Translations under genes and position numbers: made by a program
Part shown: one piece after another, positions 1 to 60,729 of the stretch
Numbering within the stretch: position 1 is the stretch's first letter
How the letters are laid out: each line of letters starts with the position of its first letter
Source of the DNA: Eopsaltria australis
Taxonomy: Eukaryota; Chordata; Aves; Passeriformes; Petroicidae
Assembly (NCBI GenBank): GCA_034509425.1
Contig: JAVTVJ010001696.1
Coordinates: 1-64,000 of the forward strand
Length of the DNA: 64,000 nucleotides
Direction: 5' to 3'
Notes under the pieces: model-generated
The model's input: only the letters and a program-made list of their open reading frames with translations
What the model was told of the DNA's origin: nothing
Databases searched by the model: none

Positions 1-265
1 TGACCACTGCCCCATGGCCCCTGCCCTATGGCCACTGCCCCATGGCCACTGCCCCATGACCACTGCCCTATGGCCACTGCCCCACGGCCACTGCCCCACA
101 GCCACTGCCCTATGGCCACTGCCCCATGGCCACTGCCCCATGACCACTGCCCCATGGCCACTGCCCACTGCCCCATGGCCACTGCCCCATGACCACTGCC
201 CCATGGTCACTGCCCTATGGCCACTGCCCCATGGCCACTGCCCCATGGCCACTGCCCACTGCTGT
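1..265. repeat. 14-bp minisatellite (CCACTGCCCCATGG-type)
   Basis: About 18 tandem units of a 14-mer with consensus CCACTGCCCCATGG, with single-base variants (CTATGG, CATGAC, CACGG). Many units contain the near-palindrome CCATGG. The array runs off the left edge, so its full size is unknown. It sits in a MYO5B intron. Confidence 0.95.
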
Positions 266-689
266 GTAGTGCAAATTCCCTTGATCCCATCCCACCCCCA
301 GGCTGTGCCATCCCATAAACAGCAAAGATAAACAATCCCCTAGAAGGTCACACCCTACAATCCTCTCACACAATGGGTGCAGAGGCCACAAAGCCATGAT
401 CCTCTTTGCCATGCCCATCCCTGGTGCCCTGGATGTGCTTCCTGGGCACCTCTGGGCCAGGGAAGAGGCTCCTCTGGGCATTCCAGGCTGCTTTTCTGTA
501 ACACACACAGTGGAACCCAACAGAATACCCCCAGGATTTACCAGATTCCCCAGCAAGGACAGGTGGACATCCCTGCTGGAGCAGTGGCTGCCTTCTGTCA
601 GGACACCCTGATGCCTCCTGTGCTGCCAGCCACAGGGAAATGCCCCAAACACAAACACTTCTGGAAATCTGGATGCTTAATAACCATGA

Positions 690-965
690 ATGTCATGGAG
701 TCACAGAGCTGTAAAGGTTGGAAAAGACCTGTGAAGTCACCAAGGGAACCATCAGCCCAGCACCACCGTGTTCAGCACTAAACCATGTCCTCAAGTGCCA
801 CATCCATGCAGCTTTTGAACACTTCCAGGGCTGGTGACTCCATCACTGCCCCGAGCAGTGCTTTACAAGCCTTTCAGTGGAAAAAGCTTCCCTGATATCC
901 AATCTAAACCTGCCCTGGCACAACTTGAGGCTGCTTTCCCTTGTCCTGAGATTCATGTGTATACC
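690..965 (-). mobile_element. CR1 LINE fragment
   Basis: The minus-strand CR1 3' end is recognisable on the + strand as gagtcacagagctgtaaagg then ttggaaaag, followed by the antisense body (catccatgcagcttttgaac, acttccagggctggtgac). Confidence 0.75.
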
Positions 966-3590
966 AGAGCCTCGTGTACATGCAGTGATTCCTCATGGTG
1001 TGCAGTTCCAGTCACTGCAGAGGGCTGTCACAGGAAGATGTCAATATTCCTCATCCCAGCCCGGGATGGGACACAAGGCTCAGACTCTGCTGTGGCTGCT
1101 GTTGCAGGTACACACACAGAATGTGACCTGTGTGTGGACCAGCTTCCCTCCCTGAGGAGAGGCACTGCTCCAGCCCCTGCTGCTGGTTGTTATGGGCTTT
1201 TACAGAGATTGGAGCTGGGATTTACACTAAATATATTTATTTATTTTCTTCCTCCTTCATGCAAACCCATAGATTATCCTGGTTTGGAAGGGAACCACAA
1301 GGACAGTCAAGTCCAGCTCCTGTGCTTTGTCTCTTGGGGTGGAGGTGGTCCAACACTGCCTCCATTGTACAGGAAGGCATTCTAGTGGGAGAAAGAGATT
1401 GCAGAGTGTGGAGTTTGTTTTGCAAATAGCCAAGATGGACCTTTTGCCCTGAATTTCTTTGCTGATCAGATTGATTCTGACTAACATCCGTTCTCTTAAC
1501 CTGAGGCACTGAGTTATGAGTTCAGTTTCCTTCTGCAGACGCTTGTGGCTGCTCAAGTTAAATCCATGATATCTCTTCTACACCAGAAATTGAATTGAAT
1601 CTTTGATCCTGCTATTGGAAAGAATTTAGGGCTTTTCTACTCAATAAATTGCAAAGAGAAAGCTGTTTTGCAGCTGTTATTCTAGAACAGTACTTGATAT
1701 GTGACAGCCTGAAGATGAGTCGCTTTTTGGAATTAAAAGAACAAAAAGGAGCCTGGGATTAGCTGTGTTTTTATTATAGTGGGGGAATGTCCTCATGAGG
1801 GTGTTCTGGTGCACTTCACCCCTGCTGTGGCCAGTTTTCCCTGAGGCTGAGCCCTGGGTGCTGGGTTTGTGGTCAGGGTGATTTACCCTGAACCTCTGGC
1901 ACAACTGGAATGCATTTTTGGGTGTACTTCCCAGAGAGGTGAGCAGCCTGTGCACTTTGCTGTCTCTTGGCTGCACCCTCAGCTGCCAGGTGATGCTTTC
2001 TCCATTCTTTGTACCCGTGGTGCACCCAGTGATTTCCTTTTAGAATTATAAAATCCTTCTTGGCCCAGGTCTCTGTTCATTACCTGGGTGCAGCACAGGC
2101 TCTTAGGGCCTGAAAGGATCCTTGATTTTAAAGGTGATGCAGCTGGGGATAAACTCTGTCTGCTCTTGATTGCAAATGCCCTTTGAGCACTAGAATGGAA
2201 GGTTGGCTTAATCACTGCAGAAATGCTTTTAAAAAGCATGAAAACAAAGCAGAAGCTTTCCCTTGTTGTAAAAGTGCCTACAGCAGAGCAAATACTGTGC
2301 ATTTCACCGTGAAAGTAAAGTTATAAAATATTTCTGCAGGCTCCCATTTCTGGCATTAGCTTTCCACTACTCCCTTTGGTTCCTTGTGAGTGGGAAGATG
2401 GAGAGGACCTGTTTCCTTTCTGAAAATATTAATTCAGCCAGAATGCTTTTCAGGAAAAACTCTGGGAAGAGATTTTTGAGTTGTTCTAATGTCTGCCAGA
2501 AGCTGGGGAGTGTCCTGAAGCTAAATTTGGGGGAGAAGCAGTTTTCACCCTCAATATAAAGGTGACACCTCAGGTGTGGTTCTGGTGGGACATCCCACCA
2601 TTCCCAAAGACATCTCACTCCTGAGTGAGACTGAGATGAGCCTCTAGTTTTTCTGCAACTCCTGCAAATCCGTGTCAGTTATGATTCAGTTACTGAAAAA
2701 AAGCCCTGCAGTCTCTTCATCATAGCTATTCTCTCCAGGTCCTTAATTTTAGAATAGCTCTTCTGACTTCATTTTGTGATAAAGGTAGAAAGATTTGGGC
2801 AAGTACCAACAGCTCTTTCCAGGGCTTTTGGTAGCGCCTGATCTTCTCACTTGGTGAGCTAGGATAAATCACAGGATGGCCAGGAATGTCATTAGGAAAG
2901 GGCCAAATGCCATCCTCCTTCCCTTACAAGGCTGGGGGAGGATGGGGGGCACATCTCATGGGCAGGGTGTTCCAGGGTGGCACTGACATAGGGGCTGCAG
3001 CCATCTCAAGTGCTCCCTGCTCAGCATCTTCCACAGAAATCTTCTGAAGCAGGTGCTGCTGCACTGGAAGCACCCCCAAAGATCTGTTTCCCGTGGAAAG
3101 ATGAGCAAGAGGTACCAAAGGTGTGTGTGTGGGTACCAGGGATGGAGTTTGTGCTGCTTGGCCGTTGTGTGGCCTGCTCCCCTTGCCTCTCCCTGTGTCT
3201 GCTCTCCTTCCCACTGGGCTGGGTGACACACAGGTTTTGAACTCTGAGCTTGTTCCTGTTTCATGGAGGAACAGGAATGCAGAAAACAAATTCGGTGGCT
3301 CAGGAGAACATCTTAAAAATACCTGTACCCAATCTGGATTAGAAATTTAAAAATACTTGAATAATTGTTGTGGATTCTACTAAGTCTCTCTCTTCCAAAT
3401 GTCCTCTCAACACAGCTGAGAATCCTCAAGATTTTTGACCAGTTTTGTTTCCAACCATTATGACTTTGGGCAGAGAATTCCTTATCAGCACCCAGTAAAA
3501 AGCATGAGTGAAATAATCCCATTGCCTTTCACCTCTTCCTGGTGGGATAAACACGTGGAGTTCCTCGCTGTCCCATTGCAGCACAGGTTT

Positions 3591-3686
3591 CCATTCCATT
3601 CCATTCCATTCCATTCCATTCCATTCCATTCCATTCCATTCCATTCCATCCCATCCCATCCCATCCCATCCCATCCCATTCCATCC
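3591..3686. repeat. (CCATT)n / (CCATC)n pentanucleotide array
   Basis: About twelve CCATT units switch to about seven CCATC units and a final imperfect pair. Unequal spread of a T-to-C variant within the array would give this two-block pattern. It is intronic. Confidence 0.97.
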
Positions 3687-5208
3687 CTCCTGTGTCTCTT
3701 GTCTAATTCTTTAAGAATTCTTTCTTCCTGCCTTGAAGACACTAGTGTTGATCTAATGGCAGATGTGATTTATGGTGACGGAGTGCAGTTGCTTTTGGTG
3801 CAGAATATTAAAATCTGGGCTCAGTTCACAGCATTTAAAACACCAGTAGGTCTGTATGCTTAAATTGTGGGGTTTTTTCACTTTCTACATGTTTATTGAG
3901 GCTCCAGCCTTCCAGGAGAGGTGCAGACAGGTGTAATGCAGACAGCTGGAGTAAATGAGCAGGCAGGGTAATGGATGGGGAGGTTTTTTCAGTTTGTGCA
4001 TGGAATAGGACTGCTTCAGTCATGACTTACAAGGAAATATTCACTGTGCTTTTGTCCTCACCATTAGTGTGTATCTGGCATAGGCAGTGCTTGATAAAAT
4101 GCCTTAATTTGAACACGCTTGTGTGGAAGACTGAAATCTGTGCTAGGAATGCACGCCAGCTGGGCTGCCTATAAATTTAATCTAGTGGTGACAGCAAAAT
4201 TGTTACTCTTGGGCTTTGGAAACTCTTCTTATGGTGTTTACAGTGTTGTTTATCGCTGGTGCCTTGAGATCCCTCTGCTGTGTGTGGCTGATTCCTCAGC
4301 AGTGGCTGCAGGAAGGGAAGGAGCAGCCACAGGGAGTGACACGTGCTGGGGTGATGTGTGTTCCCCCACCTGACAGCAGCAGAACCATCCTGCTCAGCTG
4401 TGGCAGCCTGTTCCACTCGATAACATGATGCCTGTGTGCTGTGAGATTTGAATGCACCAGGATTCAGGAGGCTGAATAATGTTCCAGGGTTGGGTGCTGT
4501 CAGCACCAGTCCAGCCTTGCAGTTTTGGCAAGTGGAATAGCATTTTGCAGGGTTTAGTTCCTGTTCTCGTGATTTTTTACGAGGCAATTGTTGTTGTTGA
4601 TAATTGTTGATAAATGTGCTGCTGTTGTATGGCCAAGGGCCCTGGTACATGACATTCCTCACTGTACCAGAGCTGCTGTAGTGGTGGGAAGCACTGAAGT
4701 GACTCACTGTGCTGCATGGATTGGGTACAATGAAGTTAAAAAAGCCTGACCTGTTCACTCAGCTCACATTCCCTGTGTCCATCTCAGCCCCTGAAGTGCT
4801 GCCAGACAATCAGCACATTTATTTCCCCAGCAGCTGTGACTTGGAGACAACGATGAGAAGCCCATTGAGATGTAAAAATAAACCTCTGATTTGATGACCT
4901 GATCACCTTGCAAGAGCTTTGCTCCTGCAGATCGTGGCCACCAAGCCCAGCTGCTCAGTATTTTGTGAGATTCTGCTGAAAACGTTGATTTGAGGGAGAA
5001 GTGCACTCAGGAAAGGGAAAGTTCTGTTGTAGCAGTGCCTTTCTCCTGTGCTTCAGCTACCAAGGGTAAGTGACCAAAGCTCAGGGGAACAGATCTTTGA
5101 AAGAGCAGAGAGAGGCTGAACAAAGCCCCCTGTCTGTGCCAGGTGAAATCAGTCCCCCCTGAGCTCTGCCCTGCCCTGCTCCAGCCCTGACTCTGCCTTG
5201 TTCCGCAG

Positions 5209-36774
<31,566 letters not shown>

Positions 36775-39700
36775 AGAAAGTAGAATTAAGCTCACCTCTC
36801 ACACCCAGAGACTTGCAGCAACGAAAGAAAAATTCATAAAAAGAATTCAAGGAGCTCTTTAAATATGGACCAAACAGGCTTATAGAAGAACCAGTACACA
36901 GTAACAAATGGATGCTAAAATGTACACTACACTGGTCTGTATGTGATTTTTTGTTTTTTGGTAATTTGCAGCTCAGAAATAAGGATACTTGAAAAACAGA
37001 ATTATTTTTTACTGCGTGATTTTATGTTGACATCGTTCAAAGCCCATAATCATCTCCGAAAGCCACTAAGAAAAAAGGATGGAAGTGGGAGACAGCTTAT
37101 TTTGATTTTCATAGGTGTCTATGACAAAAACAAAATCAGAGACACTTGTGCTGCCTTGAGGGATGTGTCATTTGTCTAGTAGGAGGTGGTCTTGTGTGAG
37201 TAACAGAACATGCAGTTCTGCCTCCAGATTTTGCTAGTAACTGCGTTCATGATAGTGAATTGAGAAGGTGAAGTGCAGAAGGTACATATTGATCACATCA
37301 TAAAGATAACAGGGCTGGGAGGCTGCTTGTTTCCAATGATGTGGAATTTGTCACAAATTCTGTGTTTGAGAAATGCCGTTGCTCCTCCTAAATACATTCA
37401 GTGCATCTGCTTCGTGGAAATTTAAATAAATTGGCAGGACTTTGTTCCATTGGACTTTCTTACATTACCAAATTTATGTTAGCAAAAGTTCTGTCCTAGT
37501 GAAATAATCATGGTGCAAAGGACTGCCTGAAGCCTTCTGCTTGTAGTATAACATCATCCTGATCCCACTGTTGACTTTCCTTGTGCTTTCAGGCATCAAA
37601 AACTTTCATCCAGTGGCTGTCAAGGTTCTTGGACCTCTTACATGGCCAGTATCAGAATTTCATGCATAGATCATGTTAAGGCAACCCAGTGGTATCACCC
37701 AGCCCTACCAGAGTTCAGTAGTTCAGTCCTACCTGTAGCTCTCCATGGGAAAACTCCATTCAGTTCAGTGGCCATCTGAAATGTTAGGAATTGTGCAAAT
37801 ATACAGCTTGGATAAATGAAGAATATTTTGAAAATGAAAAAAGAAGTTCTAAAAGAGATTAAATGGTCTAACACACACAAGAAAAGGTGTCAGCTGGTGT
37901 GTTAGTAATGTGGGTCATTTCTTTAAGAGTAAACCCAAACTCTTTGTCTGCAACAACCTTAACTGAATAACTGCTCTCAATTCAGATTCTGTTAGGGTTT
38001 GCTTTATTTTTTCAACCAGAGTTGCGAACTAAACCAAACCAATCCTCTGACCTCACCACACAGATGCTGAAGGAGACCAGCCATTGGTTTTCCTTTGGTC
38101 CTTGCCAGCATACGCTGAGTTCTCAGTGACTGCTGAGCAGGGGAGGATGTGGGTTCCCGTGGGTCACTGTTGCTCCCCGACTGCTCAGCGTGGGGATGCT
38201 CCTGCCATAGCACAACGTGCCAAACTGCAATCAGGATGTGTGGCTGCCAGCATTCTGCCCTTCCCACTCCCATCTTAGTCTTGTTTGTGGTTCCTTCTGT
38301 GCTCCACAGCTCCATCGTGACTAAGAGCTTTCAGAGAAAAAGCCCCTCTCTCCACCTGACTCTTTTTAGCTGGCGTAAATCCAAACAGCAAATTTATGAC
38401 CAGGTGCGCTGTCTGCTCAGAGATTTAAAGTAGAATGTGAAGTTTCTTGAAGATACACTAACTCCTGTCTGCTGCAGTTTCATTTCTAGGCAAGGAGAGT
38501 GTTGTGATTTAGACATCATGTATATAATGGGTGTATATACAAACTGCAGTAGTCCTGTATGTACTATACGTGTATATTACTGTCCAAAAAAGCACATTTT
38601 AAAAGAAACAGTTGAGTGTTGTGCAGAATTGTATCAGTCTATGCCAGTGGGTAAATACCTAGTTTGGAACAGAGACTAGAACTTAGAACAACTGTTAGCC
38701 ACTGAAGGACAGACTTCAGGCCAAAAAGGAAATTTTTCCCCCTTAACCATCACCCATCTAATTATAGATGTCTTGCTTGTATAGAGGCAGGACTACCTCC
38801 AAACTGCAATCCTTGAGCACTCCCCTCTGCTGTGTCTTCAGTAGTGCCTTCATCTCCCCTTGCTATAAAATGAGGGTAATGCCACCAGTCTGCTGTACAT
38901 GCCCAGCAATCCCTGCCACCCACTCACCCCCATATCTTTATTTATTTTCACCTACCTCTTTTCACAATGAATGTCTCTGCAGTGCTCTGAATTTTTTTTG
39001 GTTGTCTCCTCTCCCTTCTTTCCACGCTCCAGTAGTCACCATGGTTTAAAAATAAATAATTCAAAGCAGGATTCAGCCTTTCTGTAAGGTGGTTTTAACA
39101 GAGAGCTGTTGCTCAGGATTCACGTTAGGTCAGCAGTTTCAGGCAGTTCAGGTCTCTACCTCTTTGTGATGTAAATTATTTGGAGTACAATTCCCAACAC
39201 ATCGATTAAACCTGTGCTTATCACTAAGTGACAGGCTGCTGCAGAAGCCTCTTCTGCAGTGACTTTGTTGCTGATCATAATTTTAAAATGTGCTTAATGG
39301 TCTTCTAGGGGATAATAGTCCTTCACTGGCACTTTCAGGATCGTAATTTATATGTTCTTTCTTAAAAAGTCTTAGTATGTGTAGATGGGAACTGGGATTT
39401 AACATCTTGATCTGTGATCATGTAGTTTATCCAGTGAGATCCATCTGGAAGAGAGCTCTGTATGAAATACCTTTAATATATGTTACCTTTTCTTTTAGAA
39501 GTTTTTAAAATTTGTATTTAAATGTTAATTTAGTTAAATTACTCCGCTCAAGCATGCCTTTCTTTCCTCAGATTTACACTTCTTTATTTTAAAAGCAAAA
39601 TGAACACAAAGCATGGCTTAGAGAAAGCTGGCTCTTCTCCAGATCTGTCCTTATTTTGAAATATTGATTATTAAGTTTAGTGTTTTCCCACTCTGTGCCT

Positions 39701-39931
39701 TTAGTTGTTTAGCTCAACCACTGTTTTATCTGAAATAAGCATTAAAACAGTGGAATATTTTTATTATTCTGTCATAGAAAAAGTTGTCTGTGGATTTAAA
39801 AGCCTACTTATAAAATCTTACTGTGAGGACGTCTGCGTAAACACTTTGAAATTCTTGGGAAAAAAAGCAATAGTGACCCACGGTGATTTTTGCAAACATG
39901 ATGGCTTATATCACAGAAAAGCACTATTGGG

Positions 39932-39947
39932 AATAAAATAAAATAAA
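39932..39947 (+). terminator. MYO5B: Triple overlapping AATAAA in MYO5B 3' UTR
   Basis: Three AATAAA hexamers overlap at 39932, 39937 and 39942. They are good candidates for an internal MYO5B cleavage site. Confidence 0.4.
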
Positions 39948-40078
39948 TTTAACCATCAAAATGCCCACATCACCAGCATTAAGGAACCAAAACTTCAACA
40001 TGAGTTCAGGCATATGCTGGCTGACCTACAAATAGCATCCAGGACAACGTCCACATTTCATTTTCACCAGAAAGTTCC

Positions 40079-40106
40079 TTTTTTTTTTTTTTTCTTTTTT
40101 TTTTTT
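40079..40106. repeat. Poly(T) tract in MYO5B 3' UTR region
   Basis: A T-run of 28 nt with one C interruption; on mRNA this is a U-rich tract. Confidence 0.9.
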
Positions 40107-41032
40107 AAATTTTAATTGGCATCTTGTAGCTGAGGTTGCTTATCTTAACTGATAAAGCTGCTGTAGTTGACTGTAGAAAAAGAACATTAGACCTCAAGAC
40201 TGAATTTATGCAATCCTACATTACAAACATTTTTTGCTCCTGCAGTTTATTCCACAAGAATCTCATTGCATTCGTGAGACAGTACCAAAACGTGGGCATG
40301 TTTCCAGCATAAGTGGCTGCTTTTTATCACCCTGAAACCTAAACATGAAGTTCTTGCAGGACATGACTCCTCATTTGTGTGATTTGCAAAAGGTACAAAT
40401 GAAAAAGATGCGCATGAAACAATAGGTTGTTTTTCTCCATTTTCAATAGCAAATGATTACAGCAGCACAAAGTTATTATTTCAGACCATTAACTGAAAAA
40501 ATCCACATTTTATCACTGCATATAAATGGAAACTAATTAAAATTAATTGCATGAACTTCCACGAAGCTTTTTCCTCACACTTTATTGATTCACATATATA
40601 TTACACCCATAAATTGGTCTTTTTTTTTCTGAAAGAAACTAGCAAGGTAGATGTTAAGTAACACAATCTAGAAGACATAATACTCTGATGAGTATCCAGA
40701 TTATTTCAAGGTGTGAATGCCAGTGGACAAAGACTTTCAGATTAATTTGAAATCAGAAGAAAAAAAAATATATTAAAAAAGTGCTACTATATTGAAATCT
40801 TTGGGGATATTTTTATTTTTTTTTGTGGTGTGAAGTGTCATTACCTTAACGAGCAGAAGGTAGAGCTGCTGTCAAAGTTGAATGATATACATGAGTGAAT
40901 ACTGTAGATGAAATACTACTGCTTATAAAATATTTTTCCATTTTGAACAAATCTGTAAACTACACCTTTGTTTATAAGAAAATGCTTGTAATAGTCACTG
41001 TAATATTCAGCTGGGGATAAAAAAATTTGTGA

Positions 41033-41038
41033 AATAAA
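41033..41038 (+). terminator. MYO5B: Candidate distal MYO5B poly(A) signal
   Basis: A canonical AATAAA lies at the end of the AU-rich tract after MYO5B, about 300 nt before an intergenic CR1. No strongly GU-rich element follows, so confidence is moderate. Confidence 0.4.
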
Positions 41039-41344
41039 CACTTTTAAACAAATTGCGGCTCTTCTTTGAAAATGGGAATGCAAAAATAACCCCTTTCAAT
41101 ATATACTTCTATCTAACAGAAACTTCTATTTTTATACTACAAAGTAGTTTTAAAACAGAAATTAGGATAATCTGTTTTACTTAGAAAACTGAAAGGTTTA
41201 GAAGTTACACCATGATTTCAGAGCTGCCGAATAATTGGCAGCTAATTACAAACTCGATGAGTGTGGAATGTTATGGCCCTGAGAGCCACTGCAAATGAGT
41301 GGAGAAGAGGGGAGGAAATGCCACCCCTTGTGCCTGTTCTGAAA

Positions 41345-41900
41345 TCACAGGATCCCAGAATGGTTTGGTTTGGAAGGACCTCAGAGCTCATCCAGTGCCA
41401 CCCCCTGCCATGGGCAGGGACACCTTCCACTGTCCCAGGCTGCTCCCAGCCCCAGTGTCCAGCCTGGCCTTGGGCACTGCCAGGGATCCAGGGGCAGCCA
41501 CAGCTGCTCTGGGCACCCTGGGCCAGGGCCTGCCCACCCTCCCAGCCAGCAATTCCCAATTCCCAAGATGCCATCCATGCCTGCCCTGTGGCACTGGGAA
41601 GCCATTGCCTGTGTCCTGTGCCTGCATGCCTTGTCCCCAGTCCCTGTGCAGCTCTGCTGGAGCCCCTTGAGGCCCTGGCAGGGGCTCTGAGGTGTCCCTG
41701 GAGCTTCTCTTGTGCAGGTGAGCAGCCACAGGTGTGCCAGGCTGGCTCCAGAGCAGAGGGGCTGCAGCCCTGGCAGCATCTGCGTGGCCTCCTCTGGCCT
41801 GGCTGCAGCAGCTCCAGGTGCTTGTGCTGTTGTTGCCCAGGGCTGGGGCAGCTCTGCAGGTGGGCTCTCACCTGAGCACAGGGGCACAGGGGCAGAATGC
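41345..41900 (-). mobile_element. CR1 LINE, young copy between MYO5B and ACAA2
   Basis: Antisense CR1 running from cccagaatggtttggtttgg to a 5' truncation near 41900. It is nearly identical base for base to 20340-20870. Confidence 0.92.
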
Positions 41901-42294
41901 CTTCCCTCAGCCTTAAATGAGACTTGGATGAGGGAAGTCAATGGCAAAGGGAGAAAATACAGCAAAACTCTTGGCTCTTTTTAAAAACAGCATTGCATGT
42001 TCACTGATTTATAGATTTATTAAATCATTGGAATTATGTAGGGAAAGTAGTTGAGAGATTATTTTAAATGAAAAATGGGAGTCTTCAAGGGATAACATTT
42101 TTTTTCTTCTACAAAATTTACAAACCTTTACATGTGTCCCTGAAGACATATGGCGATTTTTATTTGTGCACAAAATATTTTCACTGGCTTTGCTGACAGC
42201 CAGGATGGTTCCACTGAAGCAATTTTACAGATAAATCATACTTCAAGGTGCATTGCAACTGTGGAAGGTGGGTTTTGTGGTGCAGCTTGGAGGT

Positions 42295-42500
42295 TACAGA
42301 TTCTTGACTGTGAGGGTGGGCAGGCCCTGGCCCAGGGTGCCCAGAGCAGCTGTGGCTGCCCCTGGATCCCTGGCAGTGCCCAAGGCCAGGCTGGACACTG
42401 GGGCTGGGAGCAGCCTGGGACAGTGGGAGGTGTCCCTGCCTGTGGCATGGGGTGGCACTGGATAAGCTTTCCAATCCTAACCATTGTGGGATTCTAGGAT
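42295..42500 (+). mobile_element. CR1 LINE 3' end joined to the MYO5B exon duplicate
   Basis: Sense CR1 (gagggtgggcaggccctggc through ggtgtccctgcctgtggcat) ending in attctaggat, which runs straight into the duplicated MYO5B intron sequence. It is younger-looking than the CR1 at the source locus. Confidence 0.88.
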
Positions 42501-42737
42501 ATTTGTGTGTGTTTTTAACTATTTCATATTATCAGAGTAAGCCATGGGTCTGTCCTGCACGCAGCATCCACGGTGTTGCATCACCGAGACCGAGAGTTCA
42601 CTGCAGCCCACGGTGGCATCCGTCCTTCCCGCTGGTGACCAGTGCTTGCAGGCTTTTCAGCCCTTTTATCCCCTAGATTTTCGGTGTCTGCTATGTTGGG
42701 AAATGAGAGTATCCAAAGGCTTTCTGGTGTCAAACCG
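42492..42737 (+). pseudogene. Decayed duplicate of a MYO5B intron/exon W15 junction
   Basis: This segment is a diverged copy of about 33603-33870: the end of a MYO5B intron and the first 53 nt of exon W15. Matching blocks in the same order include the agagtaagcca block, gcagcatcca, ttgcatc, ttca then ctgcagccca, and the exon start. Exon part 42685-42737 matches 33818-33870 at 46 of 53 positions without gaps and would read SAMLGNESIQRLSGVKP. The splice acceptor is destroyed: ccag in the gene is tcgg here. Similarity fades after 42737. Because intron sequence is included this is not a processed pseudogene. A plus-strand CR1 end directly precedes both copies. It lies about 750 bp upstream of the ACAA2 start codon and cannot encode a product. 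Confidence 0.85.
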
Positions 42738-42869
42738 CAGGCAGCTCCTGCTCGTCTCCATCCATGTCCAAGGAAGGCAGAGTTTGGAATCAGGCGCAGC
42801 GCTGGGTCAGCCACGGATTGTGCACGAGTTAAGGGACGTGACCCTCCACAACTCCCTTGAGGAGGTTTA

Positions 42870-43125
42870 TAGATTTCAGCGGCGCCAGGGTAGGCTCAGG
42901 CTGGACATCAGGAGAAATTTCCCCATGGAAAGGGTGGTCAGGAACTGGAACTGCCACACGGGGAGGTGTTGGGAGTCCCCATCCCTGGAGGTGTCCAAAG
43001 CAGGCCTGGACGTGGCATTCAGTGCTCTGGGTTGGGTGACAAGGCGGGGATCGGGTGACAGGTTGGACTCGGTGATCTCGGAGGACCTTTCCGACGGAAG
43101 CGATTCCTCGATTATCTGTAATTAA
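42870..43125 (+). mobile_element. CR1 LINE fragment upstream of ACAA2 promoter
   Basis: A sense CR1 of an older subfamily: gcgccagggtaggctcaggc, tggacatcaggagaaatttc, and gttggactcggtgatctcgg. Many sites retain CpG, unlike the intronic copies, in keeping with the adjacent CpG-rich promoter. Confidence 0.85.
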
Positions 43126-43479
43126 CTGTAACACGCCGTAATTACCCGCGGGCCGGGCGGCGGCACCGCCTCTCCCCTCAGCCCTCAGCCCTCAGCCATC
43201 ACCTCCCGCCCCCTGCCCCCCGTGCCGCCGATTCGCCAAAACCGCGCGGGGAAAAAAAAAAACCGAACCAAGCAGCAGCAAATTCAAAAAACAAACAAAC
43301 AAAACAAAAACACACCCCTGCATTTAAAACAACTTAAACTCAAGACTAACACCACGTGTAGAATAATAAGTCTAAGCGCAGTGCCCGCCGGCCAAGCCTG
43401 CCCGCCCTCTCCGCCCCCAGCGTGGCGAATGTGCGGAGCGGGCGGCGGGCGGGGCACTCGGCCGGGGCGCGGAGCGGCC

Positions 43480-60729
<17,250 letters not shown>

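Larger units (their letters stand above)
266..5208 (+). other. MYO5B: MYO5B intron (5' part of window)
   Basis: Noncoding apart from the CR1 at 690-965 and the pentamer array at 3591-3686. Short open frames here have no recognisable protein similarity. A possible exon at about 3040-3110, bounded by a cag and a gtacca, was considered and not accepted. Confidence 0.7.
36775..41060 (+). other. MYO5B: MYO5B 3' UTR, AU-rich, end uncertain
   Basis: About 4.3 kb downstream of the stop is AU-rich, nearly free of CR1 and has no further exon. Candidate poly(A) signals are AATAAA at 37425, 39051, three overlapping hexamers at 39932-39947, and 41033. As I recall, mammalian MYO5B also has a multi-kilobase 3' UTR. 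The last signal before composition changes and a CR1 begins is 41033, which I take as the distal end. Shorter isoforms ending near 37450 or 39970 are plausible. Confidence 0.5.
41061..43129. other. MYO5B-ACAA2 intergenic interval
   Basis: It is built mainly of CR1 (41345-41900, 42295-42500, 42870-43125) plus the duplicated MYO5B junction. The remaining AT-rich DNA at 41901-42294 shows nothing recognisable. Confidence 0.7.

Noticed and set aside
3038..3110. Possible extra MYO5B exon (cag ... aagag then gtacca)
   Set aside because: The translation does not resemble the MYO5B coiled coil and the flanks are weak splice sites.
42544..43125. 193-codon forward frame upstream of ACAA2
   Set aside because: It crosses the MYO5B duplicate in a different frame from the original exon and then a CR1, so it is not a gene.
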